A stretch of 64,000 bases of DNA, taken from assembly GCA_036346405.1 (NCBI GenBank), contig CM070548.1:57658611-57722610 (forward strand), in the 5' to 3' direction. The stretch is from Phyllostachys edulis (lineage: Eukaryota; Streptophyta; Magnoliopsida; Poales; Poaceae). The position numbers and the translations under genes are program-made. The notes beneath the pieces are model-generated. The model did no database searches and was not told where the DNA came from. It saw nothing but the letters and a program-made list of their open reading frames with translations. This document shows, one piece after another, positions 23,195 through 35,146 of this stretch (the stretch's first letter is position 1; each line of letters starts with the position of its first letter).

Positions 23195-23279
23195 TGGATT
23201 TACTACTGATAACAGTTTATTTTCGTAAATTTTTGGGGGTTCAACTGAACCCCCATGCCCCACGTTAGGTCCGCCCCTG
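23195..23279. mobile_element. hAT-like terminus in the 5' UTR intron
   Basis: Right end GGTCCGCCCCTG is the inverse of the CAGGGGCGGACC terminus of grass hAT elements. It is preceded by a GGGGGTTCA/TGAACCCCC hairpin (23233-23252). The left end was not found, so this is a fragment. Confidence 0.5.
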
Positions 23280-23360
23280 CGTCCTATGTCGAAAGATGAA
23301 ATTTATCCTGCGTGGTTCTCGGTGTTTGCAGGCAGGAGAGGTTCCTTCGTACTTGCAGCC

Positions 23361-26300
23361 ATGTTGGAAAAGATCGGGTTGCCACCGAAGCCGTCGATGC
23401 GAGGGGCAACATGGGTGGTGGATGCATCCCACTGCCAGGGTTGTTCGGCTCAATTCTCCTTATTCACTCGGAAGGTAATCTCTTGGTTGCCTACTTGCCT
23501 CGCAATGATGATATGAAGCATAATCTACTTCTCTGCCATAATCTTGTAGAGGAGCATGGTTGGGATGAAAATTTACTGATGGCGCTGCAGTTTTTCTTTG
23601 CCCTATCATGTCCACCTTAATTGTATTTCATGGAAGTCCCCTTCTCTTTTGGATCACTTATCCATGCTGTTTGTCTTACTAAACTTGCTCCTCTACCTAC
23701 AAAACTTACTAGGAGTGAACCAGGACACGAATGCATCAAATTAATTGCTTGATCAATGCCACCATCTGTTGGCTGTTACCAACCTTGATGCTCTCTGTCT
23801 TATCACGGACAACCTTGTGACCATAGTTGGATTGTGACCTTTGTCCCTGCTAAACTTCATTGTTATGCTTGACAATTGAATTAACATTCATCCCCTTGGC
23901 CATCGCCAATCTCGGATTGGTCACCATGGATACATCACAATGTTGCCGGAGCCGAACTGACTTAACTTGAAGCACTGCTGTATGGAGGAATCGGGATATG
24001 TTGCTTAACACCAATATTGTTTACCGTACTGATATTTAACGTCATGGTCAGAACCTGGAGTGAACCTATTACTATATATTATAATATGATATTAGCACGC
24101 ATATCTGTATGGGCAAAACAAAAAAAAGGAGGAAAAGGAAGAGTTGTAGGCATATGCATATTTCAATCTATTTAGAGCGTTATAGCTCTACTAAGGACAT
24201 GGTGACCCTAGCATAAGCTTGTTGTATAAACTGGTTTACTGGGCTTTTAGTATATTTATTAAGATCAAGTAGCTAACTTATTAGTAGACTCTTAAAAAAG
24301 AGTTTAGGGTCTTGCCTTATGAGCCCTATAACTAGCCACCCCCCATTAGCTTCAGCTTCTCTGTAGAAGCATGGTTAAGCAAGTCTGAAATTAAGGCCAT
24401 TATTTGGCCCCACCTTATGCTTGTTTTAGGAGCTGTTTGGTTCATTACCCGTACAAACCCTATTAATGTGTGCCAAATTTTGGTTATGGAATTGTTGGCC
24501 CAAGTTTTGTTCAAACTTTGGCAACAAAATGAACTAAGGATGCGATGAAAAAGGAATCTTACCAAAGTTTGGTAACAAACCAAATGGGTACCAAATTTTG
24601 TCAAAGTTACCAAACTTTGGTAGCCCAAATTTTGGTATGCGTGGACTTAGAACCAAACAGACGCTAATGTACTTAGTGTTTGCCCCAAATTGACAACAAT
24701 AAGCTTAAGATAGACCAAGCATGTACTTAGTGTTTGCCCTAAATTAGTTAGTAGTGTATAATTTTCTAATTGCATTTATGTATTCTATAATCCTATTGGG
24801 CATTCTGGTTGATTTTTTGGACCTGTACTTTTCCTTGTACCACATTTATCTACCTAATGATCAAACCGAGTGCAATTTTACTTTTAAACTGATATTGGAT
24901 GCTACTTGGTAATTACTTTGTTTGACTCATGTCCTCATGTTGTTCCATTTAGTCATTTCCTGCTTGTAAATATGGTCTACCACAAAGTTTGAATTTACTG
25001 GATCTAAAAGTATCTCATGTTTTTGTTTCAATCAATTAAATGCTTGGATTCACAATTATTATGGTGTTTCTAATCTGCCATTGGACAAAAATTGTCAAAT
25101 TTCTTGTGATCTTATGGAGATGGTTGCAGCAGGAGCTATGCTAACTTTTGTGCGCTCAACATGTAGCATCATTGCCAAAGATGTGGGGGCTTGTTCTGCA
25201 GTAGCTGCACCCAGCAGAGGATGGTTTTACGTGGACAGGGTGACTCACCTGTTCGAATTTGTGATCCTTGCAAAAAGCTTGAGGAAGCAGCACGTTATGA
25301 GTTGAGATATGGACACAAAAATAGAGCCGCGAAAGGTCAATTTCTTTTCAAACCCTTTCTATCAATTATGTGTCTCATTGAATGAATTATGATTTGGTTG
25401 ATATTTGATACTGCTAATCTGCTATGCAACATCTCAAATTAATATGTTTCTGAAAAACTTGTAATCAATACACAATGGTTTAGGCCTGCTTGATCGAAAA
25501 TCAGATTGTCAGCATGGAATACAATTTCTTTTGAATTTGGCAATCTCCCCGTCACAGAGCACATTTGGGCACTTGTGCACAAATTTTTGAGATGAAGAGC
25601 TGAATTCCTGCAGCATCCACTTCCCCTTTTAGAGGTTTGGTGATGCTTTATGGGAAGGATATCCATGTGGTCCAAAGCCAAGGAGATAATTGACCCCATA
25701 TCCTATCAATGGTGCTTGCTTCTTCTTACTGTCTTACTGCTAAAGAAATAAACACTTTGACTGTATTTGATCAATCACATGGAACTTAATTTGTTCCATA
25801 GTTAATCTTCTCATTTGCTACACCTTGTAATTTTAAGTGCTGAAATGCCTAACCAGCTGCAGTCATATAATTTTGGTATTTGTTCTGAAAAATTTTTATT
25901 CTCTGTGGATTTTGCATATGTGAAGTTGTTACCTGTTTGGCTGTTTCACAGTTCTCATCTTCGTTATGCAGCATTTTGTTTATTATTTTGCATATTTCAC
26001 ATGTAAATTTGCATTGTCAAGATCTCTGGGAGCAAATATCCATAGTGGAAATACACAAATAAGAAAAGTGGATTGTGCATGCATAAGACTCATCTACAAT
26101 GAATGGTGCACAATAAAAGACCAAACTACGTGTTGGTTACACCAAACTGCAAACATGGTTAACTTTTGCTCCCAAGTGTAGTAGCATGCTTGCAGAGTAT
26201 AAATATTGACTTCCTTATTCATTTGTTTTGCTGGAAATATTTGACTTATAAAAATAATTATTTGTATGTTGTTTTCACAGCTAACACAAAAGCAGCTTCT

Positions 26301-29300
26301 AAACCAGAGGATGCTATTCTTAGTGAAATTCTTGGAGGTGATGGGGTGCAGACCCAGTTTTCTCCCAGGGTATCTCTGGATTCTGAGCTTCCTGGTAGAA
26401 CCGTAAGCACTGCCAGTGCCCCCAGTTCTAGTTCCGGTTCCAGAAGAACTTCTGCTACTTTCAGTATGGATGGAAATGGAGATGGAAGCCTTTCCATTGA
26501 AGCACATGAACTCAACAACACTGCATGCATTTTTACCCCAGAGGAATTGCGTCAACAAGCGGTAGAGGAGAAGAAAAGGTACAAAACTCTCAGGTCAGAA
26601 GGAAAACCTGAGCAAGCACTGCAGGCTTTCAAACATGGTAAAGAGCTTGAGAGGCAAGCCGCAGCACTGGACTTAGAATTGAGAAAGAGCAGGAGAATGA
26701 CTTCAAAAGCTCCTAATGTAAATGCTGTGGTTAGTGCCCAGAAGATAGATGATTCTGATGAGGCTGAAACAAAAAGGGCTTTAGCTGGGAAAAGGGCTAG
26801 GAAAGAAAAGAACGATCTTGCTTCTGAGCTCAGAGATCTAGGCTGGTCAGATGCAGATCTTCATGATGAAACAAAGACAACTGCTATGAGTGTGGAAGGT
26901 GAACTGTCACAGATTCTTAGAGAGGTGGCACCAAAATCATCGGAGGGCATGAAAACCAGCGGTATCGACAAATCTCAGGTTAATGCTCTGAAGAGACAGG
27001 CCCTAGTGCTGAAGCGAGAAGGTAGACTTGCCGAAGCAAAGGAAGAGCTGAAGAAGGCTAAAATTCTGGAAAGACAACTAGAAGAGCAGGAGATTCTGGG
27101 CGAAGCAGAAGAGTCTGATGATGATTTGGCTGCAATTATTCGGAACATGGACGATGATAACCAGGATGACATACTATTGGACAATCCAAGATTCCCTGCT
27201 TTCAATTTTGAACAAATTCTGGGTGCCTCTGATGATCTTGCCTTTGATGGCAACTTTGATGTTGCAGATGATGACATGAATGACCCAGATATGGCCGCAG
27301 TCCTAAAATCATTTGGCTGGAATGAAGAGGATGACAAACAAGCGGACAGTGATGGACCCGTTTCTTCAAATCAAGAGGCACTAAAGGAGCAGGTGCTTGC
27401 TTTGAAGAGAGAGGCTGTCGCCCACAAAAGGGCTGGTAATGTTGCAGAGGCCATGTCATTGCTTAAAAAGGCAAAGCTACTTGAGAAGGATTTGGAAACT
27501 GAACAGCCAGAATCAAATTTGGAAACTGAACAGCCAGAATCAAAGGTTCCTTCTCCAGGACAGAAAAATGCACACACTAATGATGTCACTGTCACACTCA
27601 CAGAGATGAACGCCCGCCCTGTATCAGCACCAAAAAGTAAGCTAGCAATTCAGAGAGAACTGTTGACTCTGAAAAAGAAGGCACTAGCATTGAGAAGAGA
27701 AGGAAAGGTGGATGAGGCCGATGAAGAGTTGAAGAAAGGCAGCATCCTTGAGAAGCAACTCGAAGAGCTTGAAAATTCTTCTAAGGGACCTGTAGCCAAG
27801 GAAAATATGAGCTTTGGTTCAACTCCCCCATATAAGGCTGAATCCTCAAGTCTAGATCTTGCTGATGAAGGATATGAATCCGAAGTAACAGACAATGACA
27901 TGCAGGATCCAGCATTGCTATCTGTGTTGAAAAATATGGGATGGGACGATGATGAGACTGACTCTGCGAACAGAACTGATAAACCATTGAATCCTTCACC
28001 TGTAGTTGCTCAGAAGCCAAAGAAGAGTAAGGGTCTGATTCAGAAAGAATTGCTTGCTATAAAAAGGAAAGCTCTTGCATTCAGACGGGAAGGGAAGAAC
28101 ACAGAAGCTGAGGAGGAACTGGAGAAGGCGAAGGTCTTGGAGCAGCAACTGGCCGAGATAGAAGAATTGGGTAACTTGACTGCTAGTCAACAAGGTGCAA
28201 GTCCTGCTGGACATCAGACTGCAGAAAATAAATCTGATGTTCAACATGTCCTTAACGTTGATGCTAGTGTACCCTCATCTTCACTAAGCAATACAATGAA
28301 GGAGGGTGTTCCGTTTTCAGTGCACGCAGCTGAACTTAGTGCATCGATGGATGCTCCAGCTAGTTCCCCAAGCAAACCACAAATGGAAACAGTCATTTCT
28401 AAACCAGGTCATGCATCAAAAGAAAGTAGCGATGGAAAATACTCAGCCTTGTCCCGGCCAGCTATTGCTGATCCATTGGGAAGTGCAAAAGGATCACATT
28501 CACCTTCTGATGTACTTGATCACAAAGAACCTCAGAAGGCACATGGAAATGAAGACGAGACTCTCAGAGATGATATTTTACTTCATAAGAGAAAAGCAGT
28601 AGCTTTTAAGAGAGAAGGGAAGTTGGCAGAAGCTAGAGAAGAATTGAAACAGGCAAAACTCTTAGAGAAGCGTCTTGAAGGTGCTCAACAAAACAGTATG
28701 GATGGTGCGGATGACCCAACTACATCCGTTGCACAACAGAGCAATTTGATCCAGCAACCTGCTAGAGCCACCAGCCATACTGACGCCTTGTCTTATGCCC
28801 CTCCGGCGCAAGAGAACAAGCCAGTTCAACCTCAGAAAGCAATGTCTAGCCGAGACCGTCTCAAAATCCAACGTGAATCCCTTGCTCACAAACGTAATGC
28901 CCTCAAGTTGCGGAGGGAAGGAAAGACCGTGGAAGCAGATGCAGAATTTGAATTGGCCAAGTCACTGGAAATCCAGCTGGAAGAGTCAGATAGCCATGGT
29001 TCAAACTCCGGAGGCAAATCGGCTGAAGCAAATGACATGGTTGTGGAGGATCTCCTTGATCCTCAAATCATGTCTGCCCTAAAATCCATTGGCTGGAGTA
29101 ACGCTGATCTGCCCCTGCAATCTTCAAACCCGCAACCTCCGAAGAAAGCAGAAGTGAGGCCAATCGTCGCAGCTGCCAGCAAGCCTCAGGGTGAGAGAAC
29201 TCAGCTTGAGGAACAGATCAAGGCTGAGAAACTGAAGGCTCTCACCTTCAAGCGGGAAGGGAAACAGGCAGAGGCTCTGGAGGCCCTTCGCTCAGCAAAG

Positions 29301-29333
29301 CGGCTGGAGAAGAAGTTGGCCTCACTTGGCTAA
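23361..29333 (+). CDS. FYVE zinc-finger protein with eight helical-hairpin repeats (phosphoinositide binding)
   Basis: Three coding exons: 23361-23474, 25167-25335 and 26281-29333, all with GT/AG borders, give 1111 residues. The first splice rebuilds the FYVE ligand motif: ...FTRK joins HHCQRCGGLFCSSC (residues about 36-49), with CX2C pairs before and after (CQGC; CDPC near 76), so residues about 20-85 form a FYVE domain expected to bind PtdIns3P on endosomal membranes. The rest is a single 3-kb exon with no further enzyme domain. It holds eight copies of a ~45-residue hairpin (core LKREGKxxEAxEELKxAKxLExQLEE, starting near residues 184, 326, 460, 548, 677, 853, 951 and 1067), resembling DM14-type repeats. 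Between them recur short acidic LKxxGW motifs (for example LRDLGWSDAD, LKSFGWNEED, LKNMGWDDDE, LKSIGWSNAD). From memory the nearest relative is Arabidopsis At1g61690, annotated only as phosphoinositide binding. The frame is intact, so the gene is likely functional. The exact cellular role is unknown. Confidence 0.92.
24429..24664. mobile_element. MITE in the first coding intron of the FYVE gene
   Basis: Inverted ends AGCTGTTTGGTTC and GAACCAAACAGACGC. The interior is rich in CCAAATTTTGG/TTACCAAACTTTGGT self-complementary blocks. Related to the element at 62403-62990 in the ACS gene by ends and core motif. No exact target duplication. Confidence 0.65.
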
Positions 29334-29452
29334 TAATAACTCCATCAAGATGGCAGTTTTGGTAAGGCTGTAATGTCCCAGTTAGAAGCATATAGAGAGG
29401 CTTATAACTTGTGAGCCATGAGCACACGCCTTCAGGCATCAAGGCCCTTTGT

Positions 29453-29498
29453 GTATGTATGTATGTATGTATGTATGTATGTATGTACAAACAATAAA
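29453..29498 (+). terminator. 3' UTR of FYVE gene: (GTAT)n microsatellite and AATAAA poly(A) signal
   Basis: About nine GTAT units (29453-29487) are followed by AATAAA at 29493-29498, about 160 bases after the stop codon. This is a plausible cleavage/polyadenylation signal. Confidence 0.6.
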
Positions 29499-29735
29499 AG
29501 TTGACGGGCGACAATTCTTTTCACGAATAGGGGTGCAATGACTCGATTCCAAAGTAATTCGTGCATTCATGTAACAAACTATATCTGCTGAACTTCAGTT
29601 AATTTACTTTTGTATGCTTACAAGCTTTGTGAGTCTCAACCTGTGGATTCTGGTATGAGTAAGACTCCAAACTTGTGTAGTGCGGCTATTGACCATGCAT
29701 TTTTTGTATCTTCTTGTGAAATTTGCCCCTGCAGA

Positions 29736-30360
29736 AAATGGCACATCCTGACGTGCCGAAAGCTGTTCTTTCATCCATGTCGATACTTGCTGTGCCTCTT
29801 GACTCTTGAGGCATCAGCGAGGACTTGTCAACCAGCTAATTCTTTCACCAATTTGCCCTTTCACCAATATGCCCATTTTTATTGCTGGGGCGCTAATAGG
29901 AGCTGCTGTTGGTGGTAAGACATGCAAAACCTAGATGTTCGCGAAGCATAACTGCTTCCGCTGTATAAATTTGATGAAGGGGGCTACCTTTTAGTTTGCT
30001 AATTTTGTTTTACTCTGCCGTTTTACACCTGTAGGATTATTAGCCCGACATAGAATGGAGGAATTGAAGCGGTTGAATAATCAACTTTGCCAGATTAGTA
30101 CAGCACTCAGAAGATAGCGCAGATTGAGTCGTTTGCTCCTGGACTTGTGCGCCAGTTGGGAGACCAACAGAAACTGAGGTCATTGTTGATCCCAGGAAGC
30201 AGCAATGGATGACAAATTTGAGAAACGGGAAGAATTATCTGAGGAATCAAGATCTTGATAATGCAGTAATGGAGTTTAGGACAGCTCTGGAGCTTGCAGA
30301 GAGCATATGAGATCGTTTTGAGGAGAAGAAAGTTGCACGAGGATTAGGTTTATTTCTTCC
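29736..30360 (+). pseudogene. FLU (FLUORESCENT IN BLUE LIGHT) pseudogene, unprocessed and truncated
   Basis: FLU is a chloroplast-membrane TPR protein that represses glutamyl-tRNA reductase in tetrapyrrole synthesis. Recognisable blocks in order: VLSSMSILAVPLD, TCQPANSFTNLP, MPIFIAGALIGAAVGG (membrane segment), LLARHRMEELKRLNNQL, AQIESFAPGL, APVGRPTETEVIVDPRKQQ, NGKNYLRNQDLD, AVMEFRTALELAES and RFEEKKVARGLG. An intron with GT/AG borders (29915-30034) is retained, so it is not a retrocopy. Lesions include frame changes near 29810, 29860, 30113 and 30160 and a TGA at about 30308. The TPR half after ARGLG is missing; a patch near 30930-30970 (DVEAEIFAIAADS) weakly resembles the last TPR. The fragment follows the FYVE gene on the same strand. 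Confidence 0.8.
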
Positions 30361-30985
30361 TGATAATGACCAACATGTATGTTTTTGTTCACTGTGGTAA
30401 TAAAAACTAAAAAGTACACAAAGTTGTGCCCTCCTCTGTTCTAAGAATTGCTACAAGGAACAGGTGCCCTCTCGGTTCCGTATAATTGGACAGTTAGGCC
30501 GCATAATAATCACTAAAAGGTGGATGGCCTATCAAGTACCCAGCATTGGCGTCCTTTATGTGGTGCCAAGTGCCAACCATTAGGTAAATGGGGAACGGCA
30601 GAATTTTACAATTTCCCAAAAACAAGCAAAATGTTCAATGTTGTTTCATCTAGGTTGCATTTTGCCCATCCTTACATCTTTATTTTGCAAACATTCTGGG
30701 AGAATACATGTTAAGTAAATATCTGGAAATAAAACGTGTCCAATTTATTCCAATTGATGGGAGATTCTGCGGTTAGCTGGATACGGGAGGATTTTTATCT
30801 GCATGTATGTTTGCTTTAGAACTTACGACATTTGCATATCTCAGGAATCATTATAAGAAACTTTTCCGTGAATTGTTCAGTGCATTTAACTCCAGTTGTA
30901 TGTCGGTAATGATGCTGTTGGAGAAATCCATTGATGTTGAAGCAGAAATCTTTGCAATAGCTGCAGATAGCCGGTGAAGACGGAG
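30361..30985. other. Intergenic DNA after the FLU pseudogene
   Basis: No gene. It may contain degraded FLU introns and a last-exon remnant (see FLU entry). Confidence 0.4.
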
Positions 30986-30999
30986 GAGTCAAACGGGAG

Positions 31000-31104
31000 A
31001 ATTTTTTTTAAAAAAAAATATTATTTTAAAAGATAATTACAAAATTAGAAAGTCGTTCAAAAAAATTACAAAACTAGGTCATAGTCGTCAATTCAACTGG
31101 CGAC
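31000..31104 (-). repeat. MULE-like terminal sequence, inverted relative of 11376-11462
   Basis: Read on the minus strand it has the near-palindrome (arms GTCGCCAGTT and a mutated partner) followed by TTTTGTAATT-rich DNA and TAATTATCTTTTAAAA. This matches the sequence downstream of the MULE transposase pseudogene. The rest of its element is not identifiable. Confidence 0.5.
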
Positions 31105-31643
31105 AGAGACACTATTCACCCCCTTAGAATGCTATTGAATCAAGCTTGAAACATGAATCTAATGTTGATTGCTGTGCTTCAATATGATGGAATGCAATTC
31201 TCCTTTCTACCGTTCGTAGTCGATAAAGTAGTAGCAATTACTTCTTGAAGAGACGCCTATTGAAAGTGTCACGATTGGTCGAAGCGAGACGGCAGTTGGT
31301 GAAGTATCAATCGTTCGGCAATTGACGTCTGTGAGACACTCAACCGTATGGTGGTTGTTGTTAGTGTCTTAGGACCATGAAACGTCGCGTGGTATAGAGC
31401 AAATATGAAATGTGTTCTATTCATCACACGGTAAGGAATATACTTGGAGTTAAATCCAGATACCAGTTCATTACTTCTACGAGCAGTCATCTGATTAGGG
31501 ACCAGGCACAGGACCTCATCCGACCAGGGTTCCCGTTATGTAACCTATGGAATCGTTACGATCATAGAGGTCGTTAGCCTTACGGATTACGACTACAAAG
31601 ACATATAGTCTTTTATGATATATTAAAGTAATACATAGAGATT
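31105..31643. other. Unrecognised sequence next to the copia gag fragment
   Basis: No coding signal. A GATCATAGAGGTCGTTAG-type motif near 31560 resembles CACTA subterminal repeats, without further support. Confidence 0.3.
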
Positions 31644-32484
31644 TTAATCCTCATCACTGTTATTGTAGTAGTTCCCACCATTGCCAAAATTGTTTTTGTC
31701 ATTGCTTCCATTACTGTTGTTGCCACCATTACTGCGTGCACGTCCTCGACCACATCCATGGTTACCATTGCGACCGCCATAGTTTCCTCCTCTAGAAACC
31801 TGATTTGACGAAGAGGAGTAATGCTGCTGAGTTGTTGTGCTCTTGTCGAAGCTCATGACCAATGAGATGGCCATACATACATTGAGGTTAAGTGGATCAG
31901 ATCGTGTCACCGTAGATGTGACAAACGGGTCATAATCCGACCCAAGACCAGCAAGGAGATAGGAAACTGATTCTTCATCTTGGAGAGACTACCAATGGAT
32001 GCCATTGTATCAACAAGACCTTTTACTTTAATTTCTGGAAGTATTCAAACATCGGCGTATCGTTCAATCGCGGCGCAAACATATGCTCAAGTGCATCCCA
32101 GACTTCCGCAGATGTGGTAAGAAATAGCACATGACCGAGAGTCTCCTCTGCCAGAGAAGATAACAGCGAGCTGAGTACTAATTGATCTTTCTGGAACCAG
32201 ATCGTGTACTCGGGATTGGGCGCTTGGCGAGCTTCTCCTTCCTCTGTCACCATCACCATGGGCGGCGGTGCTTTGTCTGTCCCGTCCACAGGTCCTAGCA
32301 ATTGCTGGTTGCGTAGGTACGGGACGATCTGTGCTCTCCAGAGTAGATGATTATCCCGATTGAGCTTGACATTGATGGACCGGCTGAAAGAGGGCGTAGG
32401 GAGAAGACCAGCGCTGGTTGAAGATGAACTAGACGCCGTGGAGCCGAAGGTGGTGCCGGATCTCTGCGTCGACATGTAGTCGTC
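31644..32484 (-). pseudogene. copia element 3 gag fragment
   Basis: Gag of a short-LTR Ty1/copia element. The start codon lies at 32497-32499, overlapping the primer-binding site; the protein begins MVSELDDYMSTQ. Residues such as NHLLWRAQIVPYLRNQQLLG and ALEHMFAPR are typical. A frameshift lies between 31910 and 32023 (KLK then DEESVSYLLAGLGSDYDPF). The C-terminal part is Gly/Asn/Arg-rich (GGNYGGRNG, then NGGNNSNGSN). No zinc knuckle or pol follows, so the element is truncated after gag. Confidence 0.85.
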
Positions 32485-32498
32485 GAGCTCTGATACCA
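32485..32498 (-). other. Primer-binding site of copia element 3
   Basis: TGGTATCAGAGCTC on the minus strand, directly adjacent to the LTR end (no spacer). Confidence 0.85.
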
Positions 32499-32743
32499 TG
32501 AAAAACTAGATGGATTGAATATGGAAGCTGCACCTGAACACATGGGCTTAAGGCTATATTTATAGATGAAATACATGTACAAGATCAGGGTACAATGATC
32601 CTTGAATCAGAACCGGATTCTACAACATACCGGACTCTACAATGATATATGTAATATGTGCCGTGCCGGATATTCTACCGTCTCGGACAGAACCTGGACT
32701 CTGTTTCTGAACAGAACACAGAACCTGAACAATATCTTTAACA
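32499..32743 (-). repeat. 5' LTR of copia element 3 (245 bp)
   Basis: On the minus strand it starts TGTTAAAGATATTG and ends TAGTTTTTCA (TG...CA), with a TATA box CTATAAATATA near 32555-32565. No second copy is present on the left, so the element lost its 3' half. The short LTR is quite unlike those of the two long-LTR copia elements. Confidence 0.82.
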
Positions 32744-35146
32744 TGAACATTTCGTTTCACCCGCCGCTCATCGCTGGCCGGGCCATCTGAGACGCCGCTG
32801 GGAGCCCGGTGCGGCTCCAATCCCTCCGGCTTGGCCCAGTTGGATCAAATCAAGACTGGGAGACGGGATCGGGATGGTTAGGGAGAGAGAATAGAGTTAG
32901 TAATCGGGGGCTCTATGCAAATTTTCCCACACACACACGTGCTTCTAATTCGCTGGGCAGTCCACATGGACACGCTGATCGGTCCATGTCACGGTTTGGT
33001 TGGCATGGGCGGTGACCTTAATGACCCGCTTAATCCGGTTTAGCGATCTAGATAGGCAAATTAGGAGAGCTAAATGAACCACGTAAATAAGTTTAGTGAC
33101 CGCAACTTTATTTACTCTTATTTATATCATGTATGGTGCAACCAATCTCTCTAGCTCAACAAACTTCATGTGGACAAGGTGGCTCGCTCTGCTTGATTTA
33201 TAAGATTTGCCCACGGCAGGACCTCCGCTCGGCATGCAGTTGGTAGTCAACACCAAGATAAAGTTACCAACTCTGATGAGAATTATCCTTTTCTACGAGC
33301 ATAGGCGAATTTAGGATGAAAATAGAGGGGAGCTCTACTGTTGAGGCTATAGCATAACATGAGCATATCAAAGCTATGTCTACTAGTCTTTTACTATTGA
33401 AATGTTAAATTCACTCGTTTAGTCGTCTTCGCCTCACCAGAGCCACAGATGGCGATGCCGAATTGCCGATGCGCCAAGTCCGCCAGGCACCAACCTACCG
33501 CCTCCCCCTCCGCTCCACGCCGGGCTGCCGAGTCGCCGACCACCTCCGGTCCTCCAGGCTCCCCCTCTGGCCTCACCACCTCGGTGGCTCAGTCCTCAGC
33601 GACGATGAGTCTCTCCCCGTCTCTAACTCTCTTGGTCTGTCTTTCCTCTCTCGAATTAGGCGTATGCCGTGTGGTGTGGGTGTGGCTGAGAGGCAGAGAT
33701 ACTTTATCTGTTTCTGAACCCTGATATTGTATTTGGGTCTGCTGCCCAGCTGGGCCTTAAACCACCGCTTGCCAATGCTCGACTGGGCCTTAGCCCTTAA
33801 GCTTTCTTTTTATACTAGTCTATCTGCAGTTAAGTATCCGTACGCGGCTTACTCAATTATTTGCTCTAACACTTACGTAGCGCCGGCCCTTATTAATATT
33901 AGCGCTTAAATTTACTGCTAAGCATACCATTATTGATACTCACGAAATCTCCTTTTTACCTGATTTCTAGATTTTTTTCTCTAATCTCCTTTTTAATCTA
34001 ATCTTTTACCCTAGTTACCTTCTCTTTAGTTCCCACGTAACCACTTTTTCTCTCTCTCCTTTTCTACCCATTCGGCTGATTGTACTCCTGACCACCCATT
34101 CTTCTTTCCCCTTTTCTTTAATCCTCTCTCTCTCCTCTCTTATCTATTTCTTCCTTACTTTCTGCTTCACTCGGCCGACAGCACCTGGTTCTTCCTTTTT
34201 GGTATTTCTTTTCCCCATCGCGCTCTCTCTCTCTCTCCACTGGAGCCTCTTGCGTCTGGTATTTTCTCCGGCCGAATGCTCCCATGAGCCACCCCCTGGT
34301 CGCAGCCGTGTGCCTCCGGCTCTGGTGCCGGCGCCTCCTCCGCTCGGCTGTATGGGCGTGCGTGTGTCGGCGTCGGTCCTTATCGTCATGAAGTCGGGGT
34401 TGATATTTCGACTGTAACATCCATCCGTGGCCCTCATCTTTCCCGTTTCTCGGCATTTCGTTTCCGTTGTCCAACATTGCAAAACCCAGTAATATCTGTC
34501 ACAAGCTTAAATACGACTTTCCACATGTTGCGCTACTAAATAAGTAGCCTTATATAACCATTTAATTTGGGATGGTTTTCAACTTCAGAACCACCTGACA
34601 ATTACTTGAAGTCGAATTCCCGATCTCCAAACGCTCCCGACGTGCGCTTAGCTTTAACACAGGCGTTGCGGCGTCGCGGTCGCGCGCAGCTGTGACCAAC
34701 CCGTTACAACCTATGACCAAGCATGAATAACCAATCGATCGCCTGTACGAACCGTGCTGCCGCGGCGTCGGTCCCCATGAAACGGCGCGCGTTGCAAGCC
34801 AAGTTCCGGCCGCTAAGCCGCCGGCCAGCTGTGGCCGTGTGCGCTCGATGCCACCACGTACTTGACATGTGAATGTGGCAATATCTTACGGGTTGGTTGA
34901 TTAATCGATTAGCAGCGCGCGGTTAGCGCGCACCACGCCGATCGCGAGCGCTGCTCTGCAACTTTTTCCGGCCCCGTCAGGTTATAGAATTACGGAAGAA
35001 TTAGGCAACGAGCGGGGGATAAGATAATCTAATCCTCCTTCCCAAACCAACGCGGACTGGACAGATCCGCTAATCAGCAACAACCAACGAGGCGGATGCA
35101 GCGCAGTGATATAGCCAGGTAAATTTCGCTAGCCGGCGCCATTTGC
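32744..35146. other. Long intergenic stretch without supported genes
   Basis: GC-rich frames at 33449-33724 and TC/GC-rich DNA at 34020-34420 encode only Ser/Pro/Arg-rich low-complexity peptides with no recognised domain. The latter resembles the pyrimidine-rich part of the long LTRs and contains TGTAACATCC at 34413, so it may be LTR debris. 34560-35140 is unrecognised. Confidence 0.4.

Noticed and set aside
19694..23279. One large hAT element bounded by CAGTGGCGG and CCGCCCCTG
   Set aside because: The 8-bp flanks (GCGAATAA and CGTCCTAT) do not match, and the span would include the leader exon of the FYVE gene.
33449..33724. Possible GC-rich first exon of a host gene
   Set aside because: No splice-compatible continuation, no known domain, low-complexity Ser/Pro composition.
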